DNA of 64,000 bases. Source: an uncultured Lachnospiraceae bacterium. Its GTDB lineage: Bacteria > Bacillota > Clostridia > Lachnospirales > Lachnospiraceae. The position numbers and the translations under genes were made by a program. Below are positions 26,986 to 36,296 of the stretch, one piece after another. The notes under the pieces are model-generated. The model was not told the origin of the DNA and ran no database searches. It worked only from the letters and a program-made list of their open reading frames with translations. The stretch covers positions 1 through 64,000 of the forward strand of contig CAJUGJ010000013.1 of assembly GCA_910586015.1 (NCBI GenBank), read 5' to 3'. Each line of letters begins with the position of its first letter. Position 1 is the first letter of the stretch.

Positions 26986-28017
26986 ATGAAAATTTTAGTG
27001 ACAGGCGGTGCAGGATTTATTGGAGGAAATTTTCTTCATTATATGGTTCAAAACTATCCACAAGATCAAATGGTAAACTTAGATCTTCTTACTTATGCAG
27101 GTAATTTAGAAACGGTGAAATCATTGGAAGATAAACCAAATTACCGTTTTGTACATGGCGATATTGCAGATAGAGATTTTATTATGAAGCTGTTTGAAAA
27201 AGAAAAATTTGATATTGTTGTGAATTTTGCTGCCGAATCGCATGTAGATCGTTCTGTAATCAATCCAGAAATTTTTATTCAGACAAATGTACTTGGAACA
27301 CAGGTATTATTGGATGCTTCAAAAACGTATGGTATAAAGCGATATCATCAAGTTTCTACTGATGAAGTATATGGGGATTTGCCATTAAACCGAACAGATT
27401 TATTTTTTACAGAGGAAACACCAATTCATACCTCTAGTCCATATTCCGCAAGCAAAGCAGGAGCGGATCTTTTGGTATTGGCTTATTATAGAACCTTTAA
27501 ACTTCCAGTGACGATTTCACGCTGTTCAAATAACTATGGACCATATCAATTTCCAGAAAAATTAATTCCCCTAATTATAATTCGAGCACTTGAAAATCAA
27601 CGGCTCCCTATATATGGAAAAGGGGAGAATGTAAGAGATTGGCTTTATGTTACAGATCACTGTAGGGCAATCGATTTAATTATAAGAAAAGGAAAAGAAG
27701 GAGAAGTTTATAATATTGGTGGGCATAATGAAAAGACAAATCTCGAGGTAGTAAAGATGGTTCTTAAAATACTTGAAAAACCAGAAAGTTTGATTCGTTA
27801 TGTCACAGATCGTCCCGGACATGATCTCCGTTATGCGATTGATCCAACTAAAATGGAAAGAGAATTGGGATGGAAACCAGAGTATACTTTTGATACAGGT
27901 ATGGATAAGACAATTAAATGGTATTTAAGTAATAAAGAATGGTGGCAGAGAGTTATGAATGGAGAATATCGTAATTATATTAAAAATATGTATGATAAAA
28001 GATTAATAGAAAGGTAA
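26986..28017 (+). CDS. rmlB: dTDP-glucose 4,6-dehydratase
   Basis: A 343-residue SDR enzyme that converts dTDP-glucose to dTDP-4-keto-6-deoxyglucose. The NAD motif is GGAGFIGGNF (7-16). Catalytic features are VSTDEVYGDL and the YSASKAG tyrosine/lysine pair. NNYGPYQFPEKLIP and RDWLYVTDHC are family signatures. Its product is shared: RmlC/RmlD take it to L-rhamnose, and the WecE-like enzyme at 18206 can take it to an amino sugar. The SD AAAGGAG lies just upstream. Confidence 0.97.
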   Translation: MKILVTGGAGFIGGNFLHYMVQNYPQDQMVNLDLLTYAGNLETVKSLEDKPNYRFVHGDIADRDFIMKLFEKEKFDIVVNFAAESHVDRSVINPEIFIQTNVLGTQVLLDASKTYGIKRYHQVSTDEVYGDLPLNRTDLFFTEETPIHTSSPYSASKAGADLLVLAYYRTFKLPVTISRCSNNYGPYQFPEKLIPLIIIRALENQRLPIYGKGENVRDWLYVTDHCRAIDLIIRKGKEGEVYNIGGHNEKTNLEVVKMVLKILEKPESLIRYVTDRPGHDLRYAIDPTKMERELGWKPEYTFDTGMDKTIKWYLSNKEWWQRVMNGEYRNYIKNMYDKRLIER

Positions 28018-28020
28018 TCT

Positions 28021-28602
28021 ATGGGAAAAATTAAAGTAACACAAGATTGTAATGGAATTCGAGGTTTAAAAATAATAGAACCAGAAATATTTTTTGATGA
28101 ACGGGGTTATTTTATGGAAACTTATCAGGCAGAAGAATTTAAAAAGGTAGGAATTTCTGATACTTTTGTCCAAGATAATCAGTCGGCTTCAAAAAGGGGA
28201 GTATTGAGAGGACTTCATTTTCAGATTCGATATCCTCAGGATAAATTAGTAAGAGTAATTCGGGGAGAAGTTTTGGATGTTGCAGTTGATTTAAGAGAGG
28301 ATTCCGAAACATTTGGTTCGTGGTTTGGTGTAGTATTATCTGAAGAGAATAGAAAACAATTCTTTATTCCAAAAGGATTTGCCCATGGATTTTTAGTTCT
28401 TTCAGAACAGGCAGAATTTTGTTATAAAGTGACTGATTTTTATCATCCAAATGATGAAGGCGGAATTTTATGGAATGACAGAGAACTTGGAATTGATTGG
28501 TTTGGAACAAAAAAGATAAGCGAAAAAGATATTATTCTTTCGGAAAAAGATAAAAGATGGGAAAGCTTTCAGCTATATAAAGAACAAAGAAAAAGGAGCT
28601 AG
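28021..28602 (+). CDS. rmlC: dTDP-4-dehydrorhamnose 3,5-epimerase
   Basis: A 193-residue cupin enzyme that epimerises C3 and C5 of dTDP-4-keto-6-deoxyglucose. RGVLRGLHFQ contains the catalytic histidine. VIRGEVLDVAVDLR, FIPKGFAHGFLVLS and YHPNDEGGILWND are typical. It starts 3 bases after rmlB stops, with an AAAGG site inside the end of rmlB. Confidence 0.97.
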   Translation: MGKIKVTQDCNGIRGLKIIEPEIFFDERGYFMETYQAEEFKKVGISDTFVQDNQSASKRGVLRGLHFQIRYPQDKLVRVIRGEVLDVAVDLREDSETFGSWFGVVLSEENRKQFFIPKGFAHGFLVLSEQAEFCYKVTDFYHPNDEGGILWNDRELGIDWFGTKKISEKDIILSEKDKRWESFQLYKEQRKRS

Positions 28603-28606
28603 ATCT

Positions 28607-29461
28607 ATGAAGGTACTTGTTACAGGAGCAAAAGGACAATTAGGTTCGGATTTGCTGCTTTGTCTACAAGAAAGAAAGATTCCATGTCTTGGTGTAGATA
28701 GGGATGAATTTGATATTACAGATACAAAGGCAACTAAACGTTTTCTGACAGAGTATCACCCAGATGCAGTCATTCACTGTGCTGCTTATACAAAAGTCGA
28801 TCAGGCAGAGCAAGAGGCAGAACTTTGTTATAAAATTAATGTAGAGGGAACAAAAAATATTGTACAGGTATGTAAAATATTAGGTTCAAAAATGCTATAT
28901 CTTAGTACAGATTATGTTTTTTCTGGAACAGGAGAAAATTTTTATAGACCATTGGATACACCTTCTCCGCTTAATGTTTATGGAAAAACAAAATATGAGG
29001 GAGAACGTCACATTCTTGCTGAGTTAGAACAGTATTTTATTGTACGGGTTTCTTGGATTTTTGGAAAAAATGGAAGTAATTTTGTAAAGACAATGTTGCG
29101 TCTTGGTAAAGAACATAAAGAAATAAATGTAGTACAAGATCAAATCGGTTCTCCGACATATACAAAAGATTTAGTATCTCTTCTTTGTGATATGATTATG
29201 ACACAAAAATATGGGATTTATCATGCAACAAATGAAGGAATATGTAGTTGGGCAGAATTTGCGAAAGAAATTTTTAAACAAGCAGGGCTTTCTGTCACAG
29301 TAAATCCAATTCTAACCTCCCAATATCCAACAAAAGCAGTCAGACCTATGAATTCTCGTTTATCAAAAGAATGTCTTACGAAAGAAGGATTTGAAAGATT
29401 GCCAGCATGGGAAAATGCGTTAAAGAGATATTTGGAAGAAGATGTTATAAAAAAGAATTAA
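28607..29461 (+). CDS. rmlD: dTDP-4-dehydrorhamnose reductase
   Basis: A 284-residue SDR enzyme that reduces the RmlC product to dTDP-L-rhamnose. The cofactor loop is TGAKGQLGSDL (6-16). HCAAYTKVDQAE, STDYVFSG, the NVYGKTKYEGE active-site Tyr/Lys and RVSWIFGKNGSNFVKTM are all present. It follows rmlC by 4 bases with SD AAAAGGAG. The rho-independent terminator at 29476 ends the operon directly after it. Confidence 0.97.
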   Translation: MKVLVTGAKGQLGSDLLLCLQERKIPCLGVDRDEFDITDTKATKRFLTEYHPDAVIHCAAYTKVDQAEQEAELCYKINVEGTKNIVQVCKILGSKMLYLSTDYVFSGTGENFYRPLDTPSPLNVYGKTKYEGERHILAELEQYFIVRVSWIFGKNGSNFVKTMLRLGKEHKEINVVQDQIGSPTYTKDLVSLLCDMIMTQKYGIYHATNEGICSWAEFAKEIFKQAGLSVTVNPILTSQYPTKAVRPMNSRLSKECLTKEGFERLPAWENALKRYLEEDVIKKN

Positions 29462-29475
29462 TATAAAATAAAAAG

Positions 29476-29510
29476 TAAGTCAGAAATTCAATGTTTCTGA
29501 CTTATTTTTT
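29476..29510 (+). terminator. Rho-independent terminator after rmlD
   Basis: TAAGTCAGAAA (29476-29486) pairs with TTTCTGACTTA (29494-29504) around a 7-base loop, followed by six Ts. It marks the end of the surface-glycan transcription unit. Confidence 0.9.
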
Positions 29511-29539
29511 ATCTATTTAAAAATAAGTCTTTGAAAATA

Positions 29540-29569
29540 TTGATTTTTTTTGTACATCTATGCTATGAT
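29540..29569 (+). promoter_or_regulatory. Sigma-A-type promoter, TTGATT-N18-TATGAT with TGC extension
   Basis: TTGATT at 29540-29545 and TATGAT at 29564-29569 with an 18-base spacer ending in TGC. It sits directly after the rml terminator and 41 bases before the start at 29611, so it starts a new transcript. Confidence 0.65.
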
Positions 29570-29610
29570 AAAGAAATAAGAATAGAAATAGTCGTAACAT
29601 GGAGGATGGA

Positions 29611-30120
29611 ATGGGAGAGGAAAAACCAAAAGTTGTAGATATATTGGATATCAGATATTATTTGGAACATCAGTTAATGCCTAAATGGTTTTTGAAGGAT
29701 ACAGAAGTTTTTTTAGCAGCACTGTTAAAACCAAATACAAATTTTCTTTATACAACTATGCAAAAAATTTGTGAAAAAGAGGAAGTAGAACTACCTTATC
29801 AGAAAGAACAATATCAATTAGAAATATTTTCTATTTCGGAAGAAATAGAGGCGATTTGTATTATACTCCCAGAACCAGAAAAATCTACTCTATGTAAACG
29901 TATTTATTTATTATTCGCTCATAAACAAAATAAGTGTAAATTTTTTACAATAGAAAAAGGAGAGATATTTGAGTCCCGATGTACACTTAATTATATAGAA
30001 ATGAATTTTTTGGGTGGGTGGGATTTAGAAGAAGAACATTTGGTACATTTAAATTATGGTGTTTGTTTAAATGGACAAGAGGAAGAAGTAAATAAAATAA
30101 AAGAATTATTTTCAACATAA
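29611..30120 (+). CDS. Protein of unknown function, 169 residues
   Basis: I do not recognise this protein. It has no signal peptide or membrane segment and reads as a small mixed alpha/beta cytoplasmic protein with many aromatic and acidic residues (YLEHQLMPKWFLK near the start, EMNFLGGWDLEEEHLVHLNYG near the end). ATG 29611 is chosen because GGAGG at 29602-29605 is well spaced for it. The upstream ATG 29599 would place that SD inside the gene. It has its own promoter and is followed by a SIMPL-domain gene. Confidence 0.7.
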   Translation: MGEEKPKVVDILDIRYYLEHQLMPKWFLKDTEVFLAALLKPNTNFLYTTMQKICEKEEVELPYQKEQYQLEIFSISEEIEAICIILPEPEKSTLCKRIYLLFAHKQNKCKFFTIEKGEIFESRCTLNYIEMNFLGGWDLEEEHLVHLNYGVCLNGQEEEVNKIKELFST

Positions 30121-30155
30121 ATTATGAAAAACAAAAGAAAGGATAATACAAAAAT

Positions 30156-30794
30156 ATGAGCCAACAAGTAATAAAAGTAACCGGAACAGGAAAGATGTCA
30201 GTAGCACCAGATCAAATCTGCTTGACTTTTAGTTTGGAAGATACAGTGGGCAGCTATGAAAAAGCAGTCAAAATGTCAGTAAAGAAGACACAAGAGTTGA
30301 AAAACTGTTTAGTTTCTCTAAATTTTAAAGAAAGTGATTTAAAAACGCTCTCTTTTTATGTGAATACCAATTTTGATCAGGAAGATAGAAAAAAGATTGT
30401 AAGTTATAGTTTTGTACATCGTATGAAGTTAGTTTTTGACAGAGATGAAGAACAGTTGAGCAAGATATTAGAAGCTGTGTCAAATAGTGAAACAAAGGCA
30501 ACTTTTCAAATAGAATACCTCTTAAAAGATCCAGAAAAGATAAAAAGTAAACTTATGGAACAAGCTGTAAAAGATTCTAAAAGAAAAGCAGAAGTGTTAG
30601 CATTAGCAGCGGAAGTTAAATTGGGAAATATTGTAGAAATAAATTATTCTTGGGATCAAATAGAATTATATTCCAGACCTATGAGTCACAGTTTAGCAGT
30701 GCCTGCTTTTCTTAGTAAGAAAAGTTTTAATATAGAACCAGAAGAAATTTCTATTAGCGATACCGTAACCGTAGTATGGGAGATAGAAAGATAA
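30156..30794 (+). CDS. SIMPL-domain (DUF541) protein
   Basis: A 212-residue protein with the SIMPL fold start VIKVTGTGKMSVAPDQICLTFSLE, the ALKxTQELKN-like helix (KMSVKKTQELKNCL) and the end EPEEISISDTVTVVWEIE, all typical of the family. There is no signal peptide, unlike many Gram-negative members such as BP26, so it is probably cytoplasmic. The family's biochemical role is not settled. The gene follows the unknown gene by 35 bases with AAAGGAT. Confidence 0.82.
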   Translation: MSQQVIKVTGTGKMSVAPDQICLTFSLEDTVGSYEKAVKMSVKKTQELKNCLVSLNFKESDLKTLSFYVNTNFDQEDRKKIVSYSFVHRMKLVFDRDEEQLSKILEAVSNSETKATFQIEYLLKDPEKIKSKLMEQAVKDSKRKAEVLALAAEVKLGNIVEINYSWDQIELYSRPMSHSLAVPAFLSKKSFNIEPEEISISDTVTVVWEIER

Positions 30795-30865
30795 TTTTTA
30801 TTATTCATAATTTTCATAAGATTGCACAGACTGTTAGAAAATAAAAAAAGGAGCGGTCTATTCTT

Positions 30866-32350
30866 ATGAAATCTATTTGGAGTGAAACAATACAGATGCC
30901 TAAATATCCTTCTCTTTCTGGAAACTGTTTTACAAAAACAGCTATCATTGGAGGAGGAATAACAGGAATCTTAATTTCCTACTTTTTAAATGAGGCAGGA
31001 GAGGAAAATGTTATCTTAGAGGCAAATGAAATTGCAGGCGGACAGACAAAAAATACAACAGCAAAAGTAACTTCTCAACATGGTCTGATTTATTCAAAGC
31101 TATTAACTCAAATTGGAAAAGAAAAAACAAGTCAATATGCAAAAGCCAATCAAAATGCAGTTTTAGAATATGAAAAATTAATTCGGACAAAAGGAATTTC
31201 CTGCGATTGGGAGAGGATTCCTTCTTATTTATATTCATGCAGAGATGTTGTATTGTTAAAGAAAGAAGAACAGGCAGCAAAAGAAGCAGGCTTAAACGTA
31301 TCTTTTACAACAAATACAAAGCTGCCCTTTCCTGTTCGTTCTGCTTTAAAACAGGAAAATCAGGCACAGTTTCACCCCTTAAAATTTCTTATAGGTCTTT
31401 TAAACGAAATGACTATCTATGAACATACAAAAGTGGAAAAGATTGAAAATGCAAAAAATGGACTTTATTTACTTTATACTTCAAAAGGAATGGTTACTGC
31501 AAAAAGAGTTATTTTTGCCTCACATTATCCATTTATTAATGTACCGGGATATTATTTTTTAAGGATGCACCAAGAACGAAGTTATTGTATGGCATTTCGT
31601 AATGCACAAATGTTAGATGGAATGTATTATGGAATTGATCCAGATGGATTGTCGTTTCGAAATACAGAAGAATATTTGATTTTAGGAGGAAGCGGTCATA
31701 GAACTGGTGAAAATAGAAAGGGTAAAAATTATGAAAGGCTTAAAAAAGCGGTAGCAGAATTTTATCCTAAAGCAAAAGAACAAACAGCTTGGTCAGCACA
31801 AGATTGTATGCCTTTAGATAATATTCCTTATATTGGAAGGTTTTCCAAAGCAAAGACAAACTGGTATGTAGCTACAGGATTTCAAAAGTGGGGAATGACC
31901 AGTTCAATGGTAGCAGCACAATTAATCTGTGATTTAATTATAGGAAAAAAGAATGAGTATGAAACTCTTTTTTCTCCACAGAGAGTTCCAACTCTTTTTT
32001 CTATTCCGCAGATTTTAGACGAGGGAAAACATACGTTTAAAGGACTTGGAAGGCGTTTATTTCTATTTCCAAGACAACAGGCAGAACAAATTCCTGTAGG
32101 ACAGGGAAAAGTAATAGAGTATCGAGGAGAAAAGTTAGGAGTGTATAAAGAAAAAAATGGGACAATCCATGCAGTTTCTGTGAAATGTCCACATTTGGGA
32201 TGTGAACTTAACTGGAATCCAGAGGAACTTAGTTGGGATTGTCCTTGTCATGGTTCGAGATTTACATTTGATGGACATTTAATGGATGAACCTGCACAAA
32301 GCAATTTAAAGAGAAAAAAATCTTTTAAAAATAGTTTTCTTTCAGAATAG
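30866..32350 (+). CDS. FAD-dependent oxidoreductase with C-terminal Rieske [2Fe-2S] domain
   Basis: A 494-residue fusion. Residues about 28-370 are a DAO-type FAD enzyme: the dinucleotide motif is AIIGGGITGILISYF (27-41), then AGGQTKNTTAKV, and CMPLDNIPYIGRF with GFQKWGMTSS at the FAD C-terminus. Residues about 405-494 are a Rieske domain with CPHLGCEL and CPCHGSRF supplying the Cys and His ligands. This architecture is widespread in Firmicutes. The electron donor and substrate are not known from sequence. The SD AAAAGGAG lies before ATG 30866. Confidence 0.88.
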   Translation: MKSIWSETIQMPKYPSLSGNCFTKTAIIGGGITGILISYFLNEAGEENVILEANEIAGGQTKNTTAKVTSQHGLIYSKLLTQIGKEKTSQYAKANQNAVLEYEKLIRTKGISCDWERIPSYLYSCRDVVLLKKEEQAAKEAGLNVSFTTNTKLPFPVRSALKQENQAQFHPLKFLIGLLNEMTIYEHTKVEKIENAKNGLYLLYTSKGMVTAKRVIFASHYPFINVPGYYFLRMHQERSYCMAFRNAQMLDGMYYGIDPDGLSFRNTEEYLILGGSGHRTGENRKGKNYERLKKAVAEFYPKAKEQTAWSAQDCMPLDNIPYIGRFSKAKTNWYVATGFQKWGMTSSMVAAQLICDLIIGKKNEYETLFSPQRVPTLFSIPQILDEGKHTFKGLGRRLFLFPRQQAEQIPVGQGKVIEYRGEKLGVYKEKNGTIHAVSVKCPHLGCELNWNPEELSWDCPCHGSRFTFDGHLMDEPAQSNLKRKKSFKNSFLSE

Positions 32351-32406
32351 ATTGGTCTATAATAACAATATAGTAATTTAAATAAATGTAAAAAGGGGAC
32401 ACATTT

Positions 32407-33912
32407 ATGATAGGAGAAAGTATTCAAAAATTGATTGGTTATGGGTTGGAGCATAAATTATTGGAAAAGGAAGATGTGATTTATTGTACCAATCAGATAT
32501 TAGAGGCATTACAAAGAGTAAGTTTGGAAGAAAAATTGTTAGCATCTAAAACACAAGGTAAAGATTTAGAAGAAATTTTAAAACCACTTGTAGAAGATGC
32601 TATAGCTCGTAATGTAATTGAAGATACACAGACAGAGAGAGATTTATTTGATACAAAGTTAATGGGTTTACTTACACCAAGACCTTCTAGCGTAATTCGT
32701 ACTTTTTGGGAAAAATATAATTTATCTCCAAAGGAAGCAACGGATTTCTTTTATACATTTAGTCAAGATTCTGACTATATTCGGAGATATCGAATTTTAA
32801 AAGATATGAAATGGAAGACAAAAACTTCCTTTGGAGAATTAGATATTACAATTAATCTTTCTAAACCAGAAAAAGACCCAAAAGCTATTGCAGCAGCAAA
32901 AAATCAAAAACAGTCTGGATATCCTAAATGTTTACTCTGTGCTGAAAATGAAGGATATGCAGGACATTTAAGTCATCCAGCAAGACAAAATCATAGAGTT
33001 ATTCCAGTTAAAATAGATGGTGGATCATGGGGATTTCAATATTCTCCTTATGTTTATTATAATGAACATTGCATTGTATTTAATCAAGAGCATATTCCGA
33101 TGAAGATTGATAAAAGTGTATTCCGGAAATTGTTTTCTTTTGTAGAACAGTTTCCACATTATTTTATTGGTTCAAATGCAGATCTTCCGATAGTGGGTGG
33201 TTCTATTTTAACTCATGAACATTTTCAGGGAGGAAATTATGAATTTGCAATGGCAAAAGCTCCAATCGAACAAGAAGTTACGTTTCGTGGATTTGAAGAG
33301 ATAAAGGCGGGAATAGTAAAGTGGCCAATGTCTGTGATTCGACTTTCAGGGAAAGAGCCAGAACGTTTAACCGATTTAGCAGATCATATTTTAACATGTT
33401 GGAGAGGTTATACAGATGAAGAGGCATTTATTTTTGCACAAACGAATGGAGAACTACATAATACAATTACACCGATTGCAAGATGCAGGGGAGAAAAGTT
33501 TGAATTGGATTTGGTGCTTCGCAATAATATTACAACAAAAGAACATCCATTAGGTGTCTATCATCCTCATGCAAATTTACATCACATAAAAAAAGAAAAT
33601 ATTGGTCTGATTGAAGTAATGGGACTTGCTGTGCTTCCTTCAAGACTAAAACAGGAATTGGCTCTTTTAGGAGAAGCGATGTTAGAGGGAAGAGATCTTA
33701 AAAAGGAAGAAGCTCTTGTAAAACATAAAGATTGGGCAGAAGAAATTTTAAAGAAACATCCCGAATTTTCAAAGGAAACAATGAATTCGATCTTAAAAGA
33801 AGAAACAGGACAAGTCTTTTTACAGGTTTTAAAAGATGCAGGAGTATATTCTAATACAGAAGAAGGAAGAAAACAGTTTTGTAAGTTTTTACATACTGTT
33901 GGAATGAGATAA
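32407..33912 (+). CDS. galT: Galactose-1-phosphate uridylyltransferase, class II (Firmicute type)
   Basis: A 501-residue enzyme of the Leloir pathway that swaps UMP between UDP-glucose and galactose-1-phosphate. The sequence matches the Firmicute GalT class: LLTPRPSSVIRTFWEKY, CLLCAENEGYAGH, INGGW-like KIDGGSWGFQYSPYVYYNEH, VGGSILTHEHFQGG with the active-site His region, and GVYHPHANLHHIKKENIGLIEVMG. No galK or galE lies beside it. UDP-galactose made with it could supply Glf, encoded at 61262, but that link is an inference. The SD is AAAAGGGG. Confidence 0.95.
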   Translation: MIGESIQKLIGYGLEHKLLEKEDVIYCTNQILEALQRVSLEEKLLASKTQGKDLEEILKPLVEDAIARNVIEDTQTERDLFDTKLMGLLTPRPSSVIRTFWEKYNLSPKEATDFFYTFSQDSDYIRRYRILKDMKWKTKTSFGELDITINLSKPEKDPKAIAAAKNQKQSGYPKCLLCAENEGYAGHLSHPARQNHRVIPVKIDGGSWGFQYSPYVYYNEHCIVFNQEHIPMKIDKSVFRKLFSFVEQFPHYFIGSNADLPIVGGSILTHEHFQGGNYEFAMAKAPIEQEVTFRGFEEIKAGIVKWPMSVIRLSGKEPERLTDLADHILTCWRGYTDEEAFIFAQTNGELHNTITPIARCRGEKFELDLVLRNNITTKEHPLGVYHPHANLHHIKKENIGLIEVMGLAVLPSRLKQELALLGEAMLEGRDLKKEEALVKHKDWAEEILKKHPEFSKETMNSILKEETGQVFLQVLKDAGVYSNTEEGRKQFCKFLHTVGMR

Positions 33913-33929
33913 TAATAGGGAGTGATGAT

Positions 33930-36296
33930 ATGGGGATTTTACAAAAGTTCCGAAAATCGATGGGGGCAATTTCGAAAGATACACAAACAAAGTTAGAACA
34001 GCAATGTGAACAACTCAGAGAACAATTAACACCAATTTTTAACGAATTGGAAGAAATTGATTTGACAGGAAAAGAATATCATCAATTGGAGGAAGCAGTA
34101 CAAAAGAAGGAAAGTTGGGAAGAAATTTTAGAATCTGTCAAGACGATGGAACGAAGAGTTTATAAAACATTTAATTATACAGCATTAAAGAAGGAAAGAG
34201 AAGAGTTAGAAAGAGTATGTAAACAGTTAGAAGAGCTCTTTAGAGATAATAATCAAAAATATTCCAGACGTCAGGCAATGGCTTATTCTGTTAAGCTACT
34301 ACCTGTGGAGGGACATCGTTTAGATTTTGAACAACTTTGTGTGATTGTAAATCCAGCAAAAAATCATCTACTTGTTGGAGGAGCTGGAACAGGCAAAACT
34401 TCTATCATTATCGGATTAGTAAAATACCTGATACATTTTCAGAACTATAGTCCAAAGGAAATTTTACTGCTTTCTTATACAAAAGATTATGTAAAAGAGA
34501 TGCAAAGAAGAATTTTAAAAGAATGTAAAGCAATTCCAAGAATAGAAACTTTTCAAAAATTAGGATTAGAAGTTATTGCGGAGGTTGAGGGAAAAAAGCC
34601 AAATAGTTCTATAAAAGGACTATTAGAGGAAGTTGTTCGAGAAACATTCCAACAGGTACTACAAAAAGAGTGGTATCAGAGAATACTTTTATTTTATCAA
34701 CTTTATGCAAAAATTCCTACCAAAAGTTGGACACAACTTGGAAAGGAAGAGGAGATACAACAAAATTCTTTTACGACATTTTTAGGCGAATCTGTACAGA
34801 ATCATGCACAAGTTCTGATTGCTAATTTTTTATTTCAATTTGGAGTTACTTATCAATATAGAGAATCATATCAAACGAATATAAATTTTAAAAGAGTAGG
34901 AGAATATTGTCCAGACTTTTATCTTCCAGAATATGGAATTTATATAGAATATTTTGAGTTAAACCACAATAAGAAGAGTTCAGAAGAGATAAAATGGAAA
35001 CAAAAACTTCATAAACGTTATAAAACAATATTAATAGAGTCATATGGATTTGAGTTGGAAGAGGGAATATTACTTAGACAGTTAAAGAAACGGTTGAAAA
35101 AACAAGGAGTTATTTTAAAGGAAAACGAAGAGCTTTGGAAAATACCTTTTGATTTGACAGAACAAATTTCTTTAGAAAGATTTTTTGTTACGATTATAGA
35201 ACAGATGGAAAGTTGTCGTTATACACTTTATGAGGCAAGACAGCAAAATAAGCAACGACCTTTAAGAGAACAGGTAGCAAATGCGTTTATTTTAAAGTTA
35301 GTTGAACCACTATATGAAGCATATCACGAGGAATTACGAAAAAGAAACGAAATAGATCTTCATGAAGTACTTTGGAAAGCAACAGACTATCTTAAAAATA
35401 AAAAATATTATCATAATTATCAAATTGTGATAGTAGACGAGTATCAAGATATTTCGAATTCTAGGTTTGAACTTTTAAAGGCATTGCGTTTTCAAAAAGA
35501 GTTTCACCTATTTTGTATAGGAGATGATTGGCAGAGTATTTATCGTTTTTCTGGTAGTGAAATGAATCATATTTTAAATTTCGAAAAAGATTGGGGTATT
35601 AGTGAGATTGACTATTTAAAAACAAGCTATCGACTTTCACCAAATGCAGTTAAGTTAAGTAGTCAATTTATTTTAAAAAATCAGAATCAAAAAGAAAAGG
35701 AATTATATTCAGGACTTTACCAACAAGAGGCAGCAGTAGAACGTATTTGTGCAGAAAATCAACAGAAATCCATGCAAAAAATTCCAAGTAGACTTTTAAA
35801 ACTTTCCGAAAATAGCACAATATTTTTACTTGGTCGTTATATTACAGATCGAGATTATTTGTTCCAAATTCCAGATTTTGAATGTTGTTATAATAATGTC
35901 ACAGGAAGATTAGAGGTTATATATAAAAAACGTCCAGATCTTCAAATTACATTTTTAACAATTCATGAGGCAAGAGGGCTTGAAGCAGATTATGTATTTG
36001 TATTAAATAATCTAAAAATAGGAACAGGATTTCCAGTAATACAACAAAATCCTTCTATTTTAAATCTTTTTGGAAGTGGAGAAGACTTTCCTGACGCAGA
36101 AGAACGAAGGCTATTTTATGTAGCGATAACTCGTGCTGTCTATCAGACCTTTTTTGTATTGGAAAAGGAAAATGAAAGCGAGTTTATTCAAGAACTTTCA
36201 AAGATTAGGGAGGGATATAATTATACAACAAAGTTAAAGAGTAAAGGGGAAGAAAAAATTTATGCAGCAGGTAATACTTGGAAAAACGGGAATTAG
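33930..36296 (+). CDS. UvrD/HelD-type superfamily 1 helicase with internal nuclease-like insert
   Basis: A 788-residue helicase. A coiled N-terminal part (about 1-110) precedes Walker A GGAGTGKTSI (about 149). LLLSYTKDYVKEMQRRI is motif Ia-like, VIVDEYQDISNSRFELL (about 502) is motif II, GDDWQSIYRFSG is motif III, LKTSYRLS is motif IV, TIHEARGLEADYVFVLN (about 678) is motif V, and RRLFYVAITRA is motif VI. Residues about 290-375 form an insert with ANFLFQFGVTYQYRES, PDFYLPEYGIYIEYFEL and a following lysine-rich helix, reminiscent of PD-(D/E)XK folds in helicase IV-like proteins. It likely acts in DNA repair or transcription recovery. Confidence 0.82.
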   Translation: MGILQKFRKSMGAISKDTQTKLEQQCEQLREQLTPIFNELEEIDLTGKEYHQLEEAVQKKESWEEILESVKTMERRVYKTFNYTALKKEREELERVCKQLEELFRDNNQKYSRRQAMAYSVKLLPVEGHRLDFEQLCVIVNPAKNHLLVGGAGTGKTSIIIGLVKYLIHFQNYSPKEILLLSYTKDYVKEMQRRILKECKAIPRIETFQKLGLEVIAEVEGKKPNSSIKGLLEEVVRETFQQVLQKEWYQRILLFYQLYAKIPTKSWTQLGKEEEIQQNSFTTFLGESVQNHAQVLIANFLFQFGVTYQYRESYQTNINFKRVGEYCPDFYLPEYGIYIEYFELNHNKKSSEEIKWKQKLHKRYKTILIESYGFELEEGILLRQLKKRLKKQGVILKENEELWKIPFDLTEQISLERFFVTIIEQMESCRYTLYEARQQNKQRPLREQVANAFILKLVEPLYEAYHEELRKRNEIDLHEVLWKATDYLKNKKYYHNYQIVIVDEYQDISNSRFELLKALRFQKEFHLFCIGDDWQSIYRFSGSEMNHILNFEKDWGISEIDYLKTSYRLSPNAVKLSSQFILKNQNQKEKELYSGLYQQEAAVERICAENQQKSMQKIPSRLLKLSENSTIFLLGRYITDRDYLFQIPDFECCYNNVTGRLEVIYKKRPDLQITFLTIHEARGLEADYVFVLNNLKIGTGFPVIQQNPSILNLFGSGEDFPDAEERRLFYVAITRAVYQTFFVLEKENESEFIQELSKIREGYNYTTKLKSKGEEKIYAAGNTWKNGN

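Noticed and set aside
18206..29461. A complete Wzx/Wzy polymerisation pathway
   Set aside because: No Wzx-type 12-segment flippase or Wzy polymerase is seen. The exporter is of the ABC type (4109-6691).
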